NCBI GenBank assembly: GCA_028673005.1
Contig: CM054113.1
Span: forward strand, 67,272,350 to 67,336,349
Direction of reading: 5' to 3'
Length of the DNA stretch: 64,000 nucleotides
Source of the DNA: Tanypteryx hageni
Taxonomy: Eukaryota > Arthropoda > Insecta > Odonata > Petaluridae
Shown: positions 13,225-25,828 of the stretch, piece by piece
Layout of the letters: each line of letters opens with the position of its first letter
Numbering within the stretch: position 1 is the stretch's first letter
Translations under genes and position numbers: made by a program
Notes under the pieces: model-generated
The model's input: the letters and a program-made list of their open reading frames with translations, nothing else
The model's database searches: none
Told to the model about the DNA's origin: nothing

Positions 13225-13849
13225 GTAATCTATTTATAATATTCATTGTCAGTATATAAACTTTTCCATAGATAAAGCATGCTCCTATGGTTATGAGAAA
13301 CCTGCTGGTGGGTCTCCTCATGAATATCTTACAGAGCAAGTCGGCCGCAAGTTGCTCGCAGGCGGTGGTTTGCCCATCCCTGTTCTAAAGCATGCAAGTA
13401 AAGTTTGTCAGAGCATGTCAGGGAAATATTAAATCCTTATTTGTCCATCTATTTTTCTAATCGGTTGTAACTAATCAAATAATCGAAAATGATTTAGAAC
13501 ATTTCATTTCAGTTAAGTATGGTAATATTGGCATTTGTTTTCTTTTCTTCGTCGTAGATAATGCATTTCACTTCACTTACAAAGTGCTGCATGCACACGT
13601 AATGAAATTCCACGTATTTTCATAATTATAGCAAATCTTCTTTACTTCAGTAACCAATAAGATTGTTTTCATTGACAACCATTAGGTAGCTATGCAAGAA
13701 GTTTTCTAAGTTCAAAGCAAATTATGACCGTCTTTGATATTCCTGGCAATAAAAATGTGTAGGAAAAGAAATACTCTACGTTACTAGTCGTACAAAGTTA
13801 TTTGAAAACTATTTCGAATAATTTATGAGATAATGTGGAAAGTTCACTT

Positions 13850-14030
13850 TTTGTCACCAGTAAAGTGATACCCCTGATTGGTTTATGCGATTCATTTATG
13901 TGATTTTCTTATTTTTTGACTGTAAGTCCTTAATATCAAATTTCATGAAAATCCGTTCAGTAGAAGCCGAGAACGAGCATGCGGACGGATGGACAGACCG
14001 AAGCTAAAAGGCGCTCATGCTGAAAGTTAA
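13850..14030 (+). repeat. Dispersed repeat, single arm of the foldback at 59755-60262
   Basis: gtcaccagtaaagtgatacc, cctgattggtttatgcgatt and cggacggatggacagaccga, then aggcgctcatgctgaaagtt, follow the right arm at 60090-60262 closely. Confidence 0.8.
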
Positions 14031-14954
14031 ACACACCTTAAAAAGAAAATGTTTGTGATGTACAGAGGCAAGGGTGCCCGGAATTTAAAAGAAATCTAAA
14101 AGAAATCCATTGTGCAAATGCGATAAGTTTTGTACAGGTTGGATCAGCAACGCTTTCAAACAAATTACAAGTTGTGCCAAAGAATGGCAATAAGTCCTTC
14201 ATAGGTACCCACAATGTATAAACGCTGCTGTACATCAATTTCAATACCTTCACCAAACCAAATGTGTGTGAAGAGCAAGGAACTTTACATTACTAATTGA
14301 TAAATAAGTGCAGTGCATATTTTATATCATATCCTTAATCATGCAGTACTCGGGTGAATTTTTCAAACCTCAGTACTCACTTCCTGACATCCCACAGGTA
14401 TTTTTGTTAAAATATAAATTTATCGTCATTATTACATAAATTTTTATTTGGTATGTTTTTTAACTACACCACCTCTTTGAACTTTGCGAATACTTGGTTC
14501 CAGAAAACTGACGCGAAATGCAAATTCGCGAAGTGCAAGTCCTATTTTCCCATAAGACGCAATGTAAAAATAGGAGTACGGTTCTGAGTCAACCTAAAAA
14601 TTTCACATTTTATCATAAATAATGCAGTTTAACATAAAATAAAGGGAAACGTAACAGTAAATGAAAACCTATCTTCAAAAAGTGAAAAAATTCTATGAAT
14701 TATTTTCAAAACGAGTAATAGCAAATGAAAATCCAGCATTGCAAAGTGATAACACTTCTTTTAGTAATTGTGCAGTTTACCTCCGGCACATTTTTGCATG
14801 CGATTTTCAATCTTCTTTTGTTCATTCCAAGGAAATGCTTGAATTTTAATTGTTGCACTACTGAAATGAAATGTTGAGTTCGTGATGCATGGATGTTTTC
14901 TTAGGTTCTGAAACAAACATTTCCAAGCCACAAAAAAACACTAGCATTATAAAA

Positions 14955-15310
14955 TGATAACATTTATTTTATTAATTACATTCGAAATGCGTAACAGAAA
15001 GTCAAAATCTACTGAAAGAAAATGATGACATTTCTTTTAATTGTTCAAAATACATCACAAAAAATATAAATGAAGCATTAAAGTGGTAACATTTCTTTTA
15101 ATAATCGTCTTCAAAATACGCGGCAGAAAATATTACTTTTACAAGATGATAGCAATTCTTAGATTTACATTAAAAATTTGTAATAAAAAATGAGACCCTA
15201 ACAAAACAAAATAACATTTCCTTAAATTACATTCAAAATATGTACAAAGTTAATAGCAAATGAAAAACTTACATTCCAAAATGTTGGTATTTCCTTAAAT
15301 TTTAAACTTA
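14955..15310 (+). repeat. Degenerate tandem repeat, period about 61-74 bp
   Basis: Units beginning gataacattt or variants start at 14955, 15024, 15085, 15148, 15210 and 15284. Each contains a form of ttttaattacattcaaaatacgt. A more diverged unit lies near 14747. They look like internal subrepeats of the TIR element. Confidence 0.6.
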
Positions 15311-15540
15311 AAGTTTCGTCATCAAAAAAGGAGCATTGTTGGTGAAGTTCAAACTGAGCTACAAAATAATTGAGAGTTATCACGTTTGTTTACTTTGAAA
15401 ACTGTTAATAATGAGCATTATAAATATAATAATAATAATATGTAAGTCCTTTTCTAGGTGGCCAAATTTAAACAACTTCGAAACAAAAAAGTTGAGGGAG
15501 TTCACGCTTGTTGTAATCCCAAATGCATGACGCAAAATGC

Positions 15541-17515
15541 AAATAATAATAATAATACTTTATTGATCCAGTATATTTGTGTTTACAAATATAGGACATG
15601 TCAAAATATGGTACAACTTTCATTTCATAGACATAAATTCGTTTACAGAGTAGAAGCAGTTGTCAATAAGGTACTCTTTCAGCTTCTTTTTAAAAAGGGA
15701 AATGTTTGGTTGATTTTTAATTTCAAAGAAAGTTTATTGAGAAATTTTATGCCTCCATATGTTGGGCTATTGCTAAACATTTTCAGGTTGTGACTTAAAA
15801 ACTTAGTTCATTTTTGTTACATGTGTCATAGTTGTGAGTGTCACTGTTGTTTCAACTTAAAAAGAGCAGTGTGTTCTCTGACAATAACCATTGTATGTTA
15901 GAGATATATGCAGGGTAGTGTTAGGATTTTGAATCTTTTGAAATTAGGATGACAGGTAGAGAAGTTGGGAGTGTTGGCTGTAATTTTTATTGCCCATTTT
16001 TGCAGTTTGAAGAGCCGCACTGCATGGTGGGTATGTCCCCAAGCCACGATTCCATATTTTAATCTGCTGTATATAAATGCATAATATATTGTCAGGGAGG
16101 TATTTATATTGGTTAGGGGCATTACCCTTCTCAGGATGTAGCACCTTGTAGCTACTTTTGCACTGACATAGTCAATATGGGTTTTACAAGTGAGGCATTC
16201 ATCTATATAGATTCCAAGGAATTTAGTGTTAAATCAGCAATTTTTAGCAAGGGTAATGATGTAATCTTTTTTTGGGGTGGATGAAATTGCATTACAGCTT
16301 ATTTGTTTTTGTTAATGGTAACATTGTTAATATTGTTCCAGTTCACCATTTTGTCACTTTCTTGCTGAATAATGTGGTTTGAATTCTGTGGTAGTTTAAG
16401 CTGTTCATTAGTATCATCTGCATAAATGAAAATGTCCCCAAAATTGATGTAAGATGGGAGGTCATTAACATAAAAAAGAAACAGTAAGGGTCCCAAAATT
16501 GACCCTTGTGCCACACTTCAAGACATGGTTAAAAGGTCTGACATACATTTATTCTGTTGGGTTGTGGAGTTTATGAAGACAGTTTGTTTCCTGTTAGCTA
16601 AAAAGGATCTAAGCTAATAATTGGCTATTCTTGAGATGCCATAAGCATCCAATTTGCTTAGGAGAATATCATGGTCAACAGAGTCAAAGGCCTTGGATAG
16701 ATCGTAAAATAGACCAAATGTGTTGTCGTGGCTGTCTAGGCCATTAAGAACTGAATTAATAAATTTATAAATAGCATTTTCAGTTGGTTTGCGCTTAAGG
16801 AAACCAAATTGACATTCAGAAAATATTTTAAACTTATGAGCATAAGAGGAAATTCTACTGTACATTGCACATTCGAATATTTTTGAGAAGATAGACAGCA
16901 CCAATACTATACTATAGTTGCTCATGTCATCAATATCACCACTTTTGCAATTTTTAATTGGTGAGGAAAAGTTCCGGTTTTAAAGGATTCATTGATTAAA
17001 TGAGAGAGAGGGGAAAGAAGATACAGCTTTATATCACCTTTGAAAAGGAAACAAGGAATGTCATCATATCCAGCCGAGTTTTTTCTACTTATTTTGTGAA
17101 AAGTTGAGTTTATTTCTTTCTCATCTATGGGATGTAGGAAGATCGAGTTTCTGTTTGAACAGGAAAAGGGACATGATTTTATGGTAGGCAAATTTGTGGA
17201 TGGGAGACTGACTGAATTGAGGAAATATTTGTTGAAGCAGTTGGCAATTAGTGTTGGATTTGTTATCAAAGTGTTATCATTGGATATGGCATCTATGGTG
17301 AAGTGTCTTTTGGAAGGTATGGAATTGTTGATAATTTTCCAAACAGCTTTACTTTTAACACTAGATCTGTTGATTACATTGATATTATGACCCTGTTTGG
17401 TCTCTGTGATGAGTTTAGAGTAGTGTTTCTTACATTTAAGATAGTGGCTTTTATCGATGTCTAATTTTGATGTTTGTGTTTGATGGTAAAGTTGTCTAAG
17501 CTGAACAGATCAGAT
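15541..17515 (-). pseudogene. LINE (jockey/CR1-like), 5'-truncated, multiple frame breaks
   Basis: The minus-strand reverse-transcriptase parts occur in the right order: LDIDKSHYLKCKKHYSKLI (near 17460), KISRKNSAGYDDIPCFLFKG (near 17090), FSECQFGFLKRKPTENAIYK, FGLFYDLSKAFDSVDHDILL, QGSILGPLLFLFYVNDLPSY, IYADDTN (catalytic YADD), and YSRLKYGIVAWGHTHHAVRL. The 3' tail on the minus strand is (ATT)n, seen as ataataataata at about 15543-15558. Frame breaks separate the pieces, so it is dead. The 5' limit is approximate. Confidence 0.85.
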
Positions 17516-18187
17516 CGACACAAAACAGAAGTAACTGCCATAAAAAATTCTGTTGCAAAGTGCAAATTCTTGAACCACAAGCACACAAAGTTCAAAAAGG
17601 TGGTGTATATGGTTTATCACCGTCCTCTTAATGTATGTGTTTTTAAGAACATTACCTGTATGTTAAGTAGACACTGCCTGTACAAATTAGTTTCAAGGTG
17701 AAGATTGTGTGAATTCTGTTTACCTAAGAAAAGATACCACAAGATACTACAAAATTGTTGGAAACCATTGTGTCTGTATATAAAGTTCATATAAATGTAT
17801 AATGGGCCCTTCATTGTGATGAGGATCTATGAGAATCTTTGTCTTGCATTGATTTGGAGACATAATTTTTAACCGCTCACATACAAAAGTCATCATCTGG
17901 GATGTACATTAGCAAGTGATGAAAACTATGCAGAAGTGTTTAAATGAATATCATTATTTTAAAATTGAATGATAGTTTCATTGATTTTCAAAATTTTAAT
18001 GCAGGAAAGCATAAAATGAGGATAATTTTAGACATGAAAATATAAATTTATTGGTAAAATTTTCTAAGAAATTGTGGTTAAAATTTTCAGGATAAAAATT
18101 TAATGTTATAAAGTTTGTATAGAATTAATTTAGATAAGAAATGCAATTTTTCTTGTCACATTTTAATGGATTCCAATCACTTTTCAG

Positions 18188-18335
18188 AGAAAAAGAAAGA
18201 AAAGATGAAATAGTCCAAGTTGATATTTCATGTGTCAAAACTTTGCAATCTGCTGTGAAAGAACATCTTATAGCTGAAGAAATTACTGAGGAAATTTATG
18301 AGAGAAATACAGAGCAGAAAACTGATGAAGAGTGA
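18188..18335 (+). CDS. Coiled-coil protein gene, terminal exon
   Basis: The acceptor is tcacttttcag before 18188. The exon begins with one base that completes the AA left by the previous exon to a Lys codon. It then reads EKERKDEIVQVDISCVKTLQ, SAVKEHLIAEEITEEIYERN and TEQKTDEE before TGA at 18333-18335. The tail is acidic. The protein's role cannot be told from this; a cytoskeletal or scaffold role would be a guess. AATAAA-like sequences follow near 18720. The preceding intron (13225-18187) is about 5 kb because it carries nested elements. Confidence 0.65.
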
Positions 18336-19300
18336 TAGATTAAAGAAGCAATCATCTGAATAATCTTTATTATTTTTGGCAGTTTTATACCAATTTAATC
18401 AAGTAACCATATATATGGTTTTCATGATTTGCTGTAGTCACTGGCACTTAGTAAATATGTAAATGCTAACATTCATCCATTTTGTGTCATTCCTTAACTT
18501 TAGGTAGTTGGTTGAAATAGCTTGCCTTGATTAAAATTTTATTTGCTGCCACAGTACCCCTGGCAAAATAATTATTGAATGTTGTTTTACTTGAAAAGTT
18601 GCAAACTAGTTATTACAAGCAGCAATATGGAACACATTTTTAATGAATACTATATTTTTATGATTACCCGAGGTTTTCTTTCATTTTCTCTTAAAAACTT
18701 TATTTTATACATAAATTACAATAAATTAAATTCCTCAGTTTAACATTGCTTTGATTTCCATTAATGTTGTTCAAAAATTACTACCCATATTTGAATTAAC
18801 ATTGTCTATGATTCAGTCTAACATTGTCCTGACTTGTTGCTGCAATAACACACAAAAAAGTACTGTGTAGGTGGCTCTCTCTCATGTCTGTTGTGCAGCA
18901 CTTCTCCAGTTGTGGCAGATCGCCTAATTTGAGTGGGAAAGCGTTTTTGATAGACAGATTTTATTAAATTTGCATTGTTTGCATGGTTATATTTTGTAGC
19001 AATGGTTCGAAAGAGTGGTAGTTTTGGCTTCTTAATCACCATTAGCCCTTCAGTGACGGAGGTGATTTAAATTCTAGTCTACCCCACGGACAGAGGACAT
19101 TTAAATAAAAGTTGGGATTTTGACGTACAGAGACAATATTTTTATTTTTTATTCTATTCAACAGATTTGTATGCAACTTTTATATAATTAGAATAATACT
19201 ACTGTTATTATATCTGTTTATTTTCGTTGTGATACTACTTTGCTAATTAGTTACTGTTGGCGCCACATCCCAATAATCTAGTTGGTCCGATAGTATGATA
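18336..19300. other. Intergenic stretch, nothing recognised
   Basis: AT-rich sequence after the coiled-coil gene. A short run near 19040 (cccttcagtgacggagg) looks like it could be a transposon end, but no partner was found. Confidence 0.4.
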
Positions 19301-19391
19301 GTTTCATTTGTTCTGTTCTCTAACACAAGTCACAAAATTTGACAGTTTTGTTTCGTTTTTATATAAAACTATAGTATTTTATAATGGTGAA

Positions 19392-19604
19392 ATGTCTGAC
19401 AAGCGAAAATACTTAAGCGTTGCTATAAAACGCAAACTTAAAGAAGATAAGCAAAAAAAAGAAGAATCTGTTATTAAAAGTGCTCGGAAGGTATTTGATA
19501 TGGTATTTTGCAAAAATGATGGCGAAGACAAATCTGAAAATAATCAAAAGGATGTTACAGAACTAACAGATGTAAAACAAGTTCTTGAAGTTGAAATAGA
19601 TTAA
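19392..19604 (+). pseudogene. ZMYM1-like hAT transposase, N-terminal fragment
   Basis: The ORF starts MSDKRKYLSVAIKRKLKEDK and stays Lys-rich before an acidic tail. The MS(D)KRKYLSG-KRKLK start is typical of ZMYM1-like (DUF4371) hAT transposases. Only about 70 residues are present. After the stop, the same frame gives no recognisable finger region. A real small basic gene cannot be excluded. Confidence 0.5.
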
Positions 19605-19803
19605 AGTGTAGAACTTGAGATATCACTAGAAACCAATACAGGTTTCCCTCTCTTTATGCAGGTTTGCTTTATGAGAATTCACTATTATGAGACAAACTTA
19701 TTGCTACCAGAATTTATTTTTATGCATCTTTGATTTGCTCTTATGCAGTTACGCAATACAAATGAAAGAAAGTTCTCCACTACACCACAAGGCGACCATT
19801 CGG

Positions 19804-19820
19804 TCTCTCTCTCTCTCTCT
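19804..19820 (+). repeat. (TC)n microsatellite
   Basis: An uninterrupted tctctctctctctctct run. Confidence 0.9.
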
Positions 19821-20552
19821 TATGCTGTGTGTATTAGTACAACAGTAAAAGAGATGAGAGTGGAGTGGATATTGTAGAGTAGAGATGAGACTGAGATTTT
19901 AGTGATATTTTTTGAGCACACATAAGAAGTTTTGTCTCCTTGCCCATGGAACTTTAATCCGGCACTGCTCATCACTAATATCTCCACTGACCTTTTTTTA
20001 GAGATTCAACAAAATATGTTGCATTTATTTATGAAGTATTAATTATTACAATTATTTTAATATTATTAAAATATAATTATTACAATATTGTTATGTTTTG
20101 ATAAAGTGTCAAAACAAAACAATCACCTATAATAGACATTATTAAATGTTATCATCAACTTGACACACAGAGGGAATTTACACAAATATGTTTTATGTAT
20201 TTTAATATTATTATATTTTGATAAATAGTCAAACAATTTTTTAAAAACATTTCAAATTCTATGCTCCCTCGATTGGGGCCCGTTAGATCGGGGGCCCTGG
20301 TGCAGCAAATCCAATGCACCCACCATTTGCATGGCCCTGGGTATATCGAATATCAAAAGGCTACAGTTTAGGTTTATTTGAGTTCTTTGTTGTCTGAATT
20401 TTTCTCAGTTCCTTAAAATAATTATTATCATTTAGCTTTTTAATCTATTTGGTATTTTTACAAGTATTATAGGTATGGAGATAGTCATGTGATGGCCACA
20501 TCAAATTCTTTTATTAGTTGCTTTAATATTAGATGATGATGAGCATTATTTA

Positions 20553-20647
20553 TGGTGGTGGTGAGGGTGGAGGTGAGGGTGGTGGTGAGGGTGGTGGTGG
20601 TGATGAGGATGGTGATGGTGAGGTTGGTAATGGTGAGTGTGGTGGTT
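20553..20647 (+). repeat. GGT/GGGT-rich minisatellite
   Basis: Repeats of ggtggtggtgagg and variants fill about 95 bp, with several GGG runs on the plus strand. The complementary frame is open but reads as Thr/Leu repeats (TTTLT), so it is not a gene. Confidence 0.85.
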
Positions 20648-20689
20648 GTTAAAGCAATTATTTTTAAAAAAATCATATGTGACAAGAGA

Positions 20690-20962
20690 AAATACCCATT
20701 TACAGGTCACTGATTTTTACCAAAAACTAATCAACTCTTGCCTCTCGAACAAAAATATCAAATATGAAATTTCACATTTGCCCGATTAATAGTTTTTGTG
20801 GTGGAGCACCTATAATATTTCTATCACATACAAACACACATACATCATAGCAATAATGGTGAAAACATGTTCAGGAGACCTGAAAATGTGTATTTCTGTT
20901 GAAATGTCGAAATCGATTTTTTCATGAAAACAATACTTTCCCTGTAATACTTTTGGAGTAAG
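20690..20962 (-). repeat. Dispersed repeat family X, copy 1
   Basis: It reads in reverse, from tttaccaaaaactaatcaac to ttcatgaaaacaatactttc, and ends near a degenerate ctttctcc...ggagtaag edge. The same text occurs at 24590-24990, 52842-53500, 57253-57720 and 57897-58340. Sequence at 20340-20520 matches 24300-24480 in the other orientation and may be the far part of the same family. No ORF was seen. Confidence 0.65.
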
Positions 20963-21267
20963 TAAAGAAGAGTCGAAAGATGCACACATCATGTATGATT
21001 ACATGCGAGGCAGAGGCGTTCTTTACCATTTATGTAATCATGTTATAAAAGAAAATATTAATGGCATAGTATAATGTCTATGTACTGAAATGCCAGTAGT
21101 GATGTCTATGAAATATCGAAATTTTGATTCGCCGATTAATTTCCTTATCAATTGTAATTAGTAATACAATCGACTATTATGTAAAACATATCTTACTCGA
21201 ATGGCTGTAATATAATGTATTTTCAAGCAATACCTCCGTTGTAAATTAACAATTTCTTTCCACCTAC

Positions 21268-21365
21268 AAAAAGGGTGACCAGATTATGAGGAAGTAAAAC
21301 CGGGACACAACGTGTACTAGGGAAGAAAAACTGGGACATAACCGGGACAATATAAGGTCTTTAGT
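21268..21365. mobile_element. hAT-like end fragment (gggtgaccaga...ccgggaca)
   Basis: agggtgaccagattatgagg followed by two ccgggaca motifs is a familiar hAT-type terminal block. No opposite end or duplication was found. Confidence 0.4.
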
Positions 21366-21953
21366 TTTTTGTCGCTTACATGCAAAATAGATAAATTCTG
21401 CTAAATCAGTCAGAAATATGCATGTTTAACCGAGCAGTCACACAGTTCGGAGATCGATTTATTTTGTAATTACCTACAACTCGTCTGTAAAAATGAGGTT
21501 CACTTAATAATGAAGTGAAACGAAATGATGATGGCTGCAACAACAATTTAACTCAATGAATTATAAAAAAGATATACCGCATTTCAATCTCGTACATTCC
21601 GTCAGCCAAACTGACTTCTTACGTCTGTGTTTAACATGGAATATACGGAAAATGCTAACAAGTAGCAAGTAATGGAGGAAGAAACCATGTTATTTTTTTA
21701 CTCTTTTAAACACACATACCTCGGCTGTTTTTGAGAGTTGGGCCTTGTCACATTCGCTATTTCCGTTATGTAACAAATACTATCGAATCAGGAAATTTGA
21801 TAAAACTGATGAAATTGTTGATTTGAAATTCGTAAATCCACTCGTACTTCTACTATTAGAACTAATTACGCAGCGAGTTTGCTTCAGTCCTCTCCAAACA
21901 ACCTCTCACTTGGACAAAAAACAATTCCATGGGTCTGCTCACACTATCATCAC

Positions 21954-22845
21954 CAGGGCCGCCCCTAGGGTGTGCGGGTCCCCGGGCAAATATTTTTTGC
22001 CGGGCCCCTGTCTATATAAACAATTTGATTAAAAAATGTATTACAAAATTCACGGTCCCATGTGAGGTATACTGATTTATCGATGAAGATTTAGAATAAT
22101 GGGTAGAGAAGAGATACTTACGTATTTCTTTATTGTTCAATCAGTGCACTGAAGATTCTTCGTAGTGTCCGGGCACCATCTCTTCCTGTTCATGTCCAGG
22201 AACCATCTCTTCCTGGCTAATTTTATATCTCCCACCGCGAGAAAAAGGTAGCAACGCTGTTATCGATTGCGACTGACTGCTAGCATAGCATCTACGATCG
22301 CACCGAATTTCTCTTACAAAGTAGTATCTTGTAACAATGCATAAGGTTCTTGCCCACATGTCGTTGTTGCGCATGTTAGTGCACATTTATGTTATTATTA
22401 AATTGATCGTCTGCGACAATGTATTCAGTCAATAGTATACGTTGTACTTTCAAGTGACTCATAATAGTTAACAATGAGCGATAAATCTACGAGCACTTAA
22501 GCGATTCGATGAAAATGCTGGGCAAGCGGAACACGTTGGGCGAATGCGAAACATTTTCCGGGACTCTTCGCCATACGGGGATCCGGGGTTATCGGAATCC
22601 GAAGCTATCCCGTCTAATCCATGACATTTGGCTGGCTTAATTTAGGTGTATTCAGACGTTCCCATATCCCATACAAATAGGGTAACGTTCGCTTGGTTGT
22701 GCAGGTCATTCATGATTATTTGGTTTTATTCTGCATATTTCATTTTTATCTTAATATTTTTTTGCCTATGATGAGGGGGGTCCTCCAAAGCGCGGGGCCC
22801 CCTGAGGCGCGAGGCCCCGCTTGCCCGGGTCTAAGGGCGGTACTG
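21954..22845. mobile_element. Non-autonomous hAT element, 892 bp, perfect 8-bp duplication
   Basis: The left end CAGGGCCGCCCCTAGGGTGT and the complement of the right end, CAGTACCGCCCTTAGACCCG, match well and share a further cccgggcaa. Flanks are identical: atcatcac at 21946-21953 and 22846-22853. The ends are strongly GC-rich in an AT-rich region. No transposase was seen inside. Confidence 0.9.
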
Positions 22846-22859
22846 ATCATCACGATGCA

Positions 22860-24580
22860 AGAATGATTGTTAAATAACAATGGCGAATTATAATAATACG
22901 TTCGAACGATTGTCCAAGACGCGGAATAATGTTTGTTAACTCCGGTCGATATGCAAGAATACGTCGTATTTTATACAATAATAAACCTTGAAGGCTAAGG
23001 TGGCGTCACTACAGGAACAGGTACTACATAATCACCGACTGACAACATTCACGTAGATATGAAGTTAAAATTCAGGCTACCGCGAAAGGGGACGAATCCT
23101 CGAGTTTCGAACGGCTAATCCGAGTTAATGACGGGCATGAGGACTGAGCAGCGGTCAGATATTCCCCGTATATCTTACCTTTTTCAAATCGCTGTTTTCA
23201 CTTCGTCCGCTCGTGCTTCAAGTTTTGAATCTACGACAATAGCTAGGCAGCTAGGATTTTTAGGATAGTTTCTGCTGGTGATATAAATGAACCTTATGTA
23301 TTTTTTGCATGTTTTTTAGAAGATAATATTGGTTGCATTCATTTCACCGAAATCTACTTGTGACTTAAATCAACTTTTAATGTACCTAATACAAGTATAA
23401 TGATAACGATATAATTAACAGTTTGTTAGATTTATTACATGTTGGCACTGTGCCATTCATATTTTTAGAAACCAGTGTTTCATTTAGTGCTATAGTAGGT
23501 TCACTAAATCCGTTGAAATTCAACGGGCAATTACACTAGTAAGCAGTGCCGATTTGCTCGTAATTACACGAATATAAATTCATTTCTTCAACTTATCAAA
23601 TTATTTTTTAGCTCATCACTCTGGAATAGATAAGTAATACGATAATTATTTATCTTAACTTAGTAGATTGCGACTACAGGTTGATAAACGAAAACTTTAA
23701 TCTTTGAGCAAGAACATTGCATTCTTGACTTCATGGTTACTTGTTAACGATATTAAACCACTTTTCGTTAGTTAAGGCTTTGGAAATATTTTTGTTGCAT
23801 GCGTTTCGAAGTTTTTCATTAATTCGGTGTTTCTTTCAGATTTTACGGATAAATTTCCTTAGGCATTCATCTGAGCAAATATTTGCGCATGAATGGAAGG
23901 TAAGTGATCACAAATCGGGCCTCTCCCTTTCATTCTCTCCCGGAACCCCATCTAGCTTCTGCAAAACACAGTTTGAAAGCTCCCCGTAAAATTTAACACA
24001 GACGATTTGGTGCTGCTTCTTTTTCTCTCGGCCCAATGAAATTGACGACAAATGCTCAAATCCGGTATTGATGACTATATCTAGTTGTGTTGGATAATTC
24101 ATGGGCTAAAATGGATTATACGCTCTCCCTCTGGGTTGGGTAGTTCAAGTATGGTTTTAGATACTCAAAATTATGTTATTCGTGTACCTAAATAAAATAT
24201 ATATTCATTTAAAAACTGTTTACCTTTGTATTTATTTGTTTTCGTGTTTTTTGGCGGGGAGGGGAGAAAACAGTACCGACAATTTCATATTTTTAAATTT
24301 ATATTATGGTAAAAAATCTGATGTGGCGACCACATGACTTTTTCCATACCTGTAATGTTTATAAAAATTCCAAATAGGTTACATTATAAAAATATTTTAA
24401 GAAACTACGGGAAAAATTTAGACTTTACAAAGAACAGAAATAAACTCAAACCATAGCCTTCTGATATTAGATATAGCCAAAAAGCTCCAACAATAAAAAA
24501 AATAAAAAGTAGCGTTACTAAGACGTAACTAAGCGTAAAAAGTTTACAATAGTCGCTGGTACGTGGTGTGGTTGTGGCAG
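22860..24580. other. Intergenic stretch, no gene recognised
   Basis: Mixed unique-looking sequence with only short ORFs. The part at 24300-24480 matches 20340-20520 in reverse and so is probably repeat-derived. Confidence 0.4.
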
Positions 24581-24589
24581 CTAGAAAAT

Positions 24590-24992
24590 TAGTTTTTTCA
24601 GATATCTCTTAAACAATGCATTACAGGGGGAAATGTTTCAATCAAACAAATTTCCTACAACTTTTATTCCAGTACGTTTTACATTAATTAAATTATAAAG
24701 CAAATATTTCAAAATAACTGATGTGACAAAGGTAAAAGTAAAACTTCCGGTTGACCGATTTTTACCAAAAACTGATCAGTTCTTTTTCCTTAACAAAAAT
24801 TTCAAATATAAAATTTTGCGTTGACCTGATTAATAGATTTTGAGTTAGAGCACCCACAAAAATCTGTCACATACCCAGACAGACATCGAGAAAATGGTTC
24901 AGGGGACCTCAAAACGTGTATTTCCGTTGAAATCTCGAAATCGACTTTTTCATGAAAACAATACTTTCCTCTATACTAGGTATGGAGAAAGT
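24590..24992 (-). repeat. Dispersed repeat family X, copy 2
   Basis: The reverse-oriented copy contains ttaaacaatgcattacaggg, tttttaccaaaaactgatca and ttcatgaaaacaatactttc. It ends in ctatactaggtatggagaaag, whose forward counterpart is ctttctccatataccaag at 52846. Confidence 0.75.
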
Positions 24993-25063
24993 AAAAAAAA
25001 ACGAAAATGCTTTAGTTTTAAAGATGAAAAATGTTTAGACTTGTTTTTCGTTTGCATTATACC

Positions 25064-25250
25064 CAGTGGTGGATTTGGAATTTTCTCTGTCCCTCCGTCC
25101 GTCTGTGGATTATAAGAGTTTAATTCATAAAAAATCTGCGTAATATTAATTTTTTTATTCCCGTCCTGAAATCCTGTTTTTATCGCCGCCTCCAAATCTC
25201 GCCGCCCTTAGGCCATTGCCTACTTTGGTATTATTTCAAATCCGCTACTG
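25064..25250. mobile_element. hAT MITE, 187 bp, perfect 8-bp duplication
   Basis: The left end is CAGTGGTGGATTTGGAATTT. The complement of the right end is CAGTAGCGGATTTGAAATAA. Identical attatacc flanks lie at 25056-25063 and 25251-25258. Confidence 0.92.
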
Positions 25251-25740
25251 ATTATACCACAGAATTTCGGGGTAACTTCCTATGTAAACGTGTGGCCCTA
25301 GGAAGCATTTGAAACTTAACAAACGCAGACCGCCTGCGTATTCGTAGCTTTCAATGCGACCCACCATTGCACTCTGGATTAGATTACCTCAATCGCATTG
25401 ATATCACTCGAATGAAGCAAATATATCAGAATTATTTTAAATTTAAGCATTCGTTTGGTTAATGATTTCAATGAGAGATTTGACTCCCTGGTGGAGCTTA
25501 TTCTGAAATATTGATGAATAATGCCAACTCATTTATTCTTCTGATTGTCTCTGTTATCGATTCAAGTTAATGCATGCATTTTACGAGATCGTAAGTGCTG
25601 CTATGAGGTGATCGAAACCTAGCACTATACAGTAACACCAATTATGCGTTCCTTGACGACACTTCGTTATCAGGGGTCGAAATAACGTAGGAGGCATAGG
25701 AATGCGTTCCAGGACTTCAGAGTGGTGAGGACACCGTGAA

Positions 25741-25828
25741 ATATCTTTAGGTACTAACAAAAATAATATTAAATATGCCTAAGCATATCTTTAGTTACTA
25801 ACAGAAATAATATCAGATATGCCTAAAG
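25741..25828 (+). repeat. Tandem duplication, period 44 bp
   Basis: atatctttaggtactaacaa at 25741 and atatctttagttactaacag at 25785, with the remainder also similar. Confidence 0.85.

Larger units (their letters stand above)
14465..17607. mobile_element. TIR element with TA ends (Tc1/mariner-like?), carrying a nested LINE
   Basis: TACACCACCTCTTTGAACTT begins at 14465. The complement of the sequence ending at 17607 starts TACACCACCTTTTTGAACTT and goes on with TTGTGTGC. About 22 of 24 bases match, and both ends start with TA, which suggests a TA target. The interior has no recognised transposase. It has a degenerate tandem repeat on the left and a minus-strand LINE (15541 to about 17515). Without the LINE the element would be about 1.2 kb. 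It lies in the last intron of the coiled-coil gene. Confidence 0.6.

Noticed and set aside
20270..20345. GC-rich block with ggggccctgg and ggccctggg, possible hAT ends
   Set aside because: No CAG...CTG pair with an 8-bp duplication could be found.
20485..20685. Minus-strand ORF of TTTLT repeats
   Set aside because: It is only the translation of the G-rich minisatellite.
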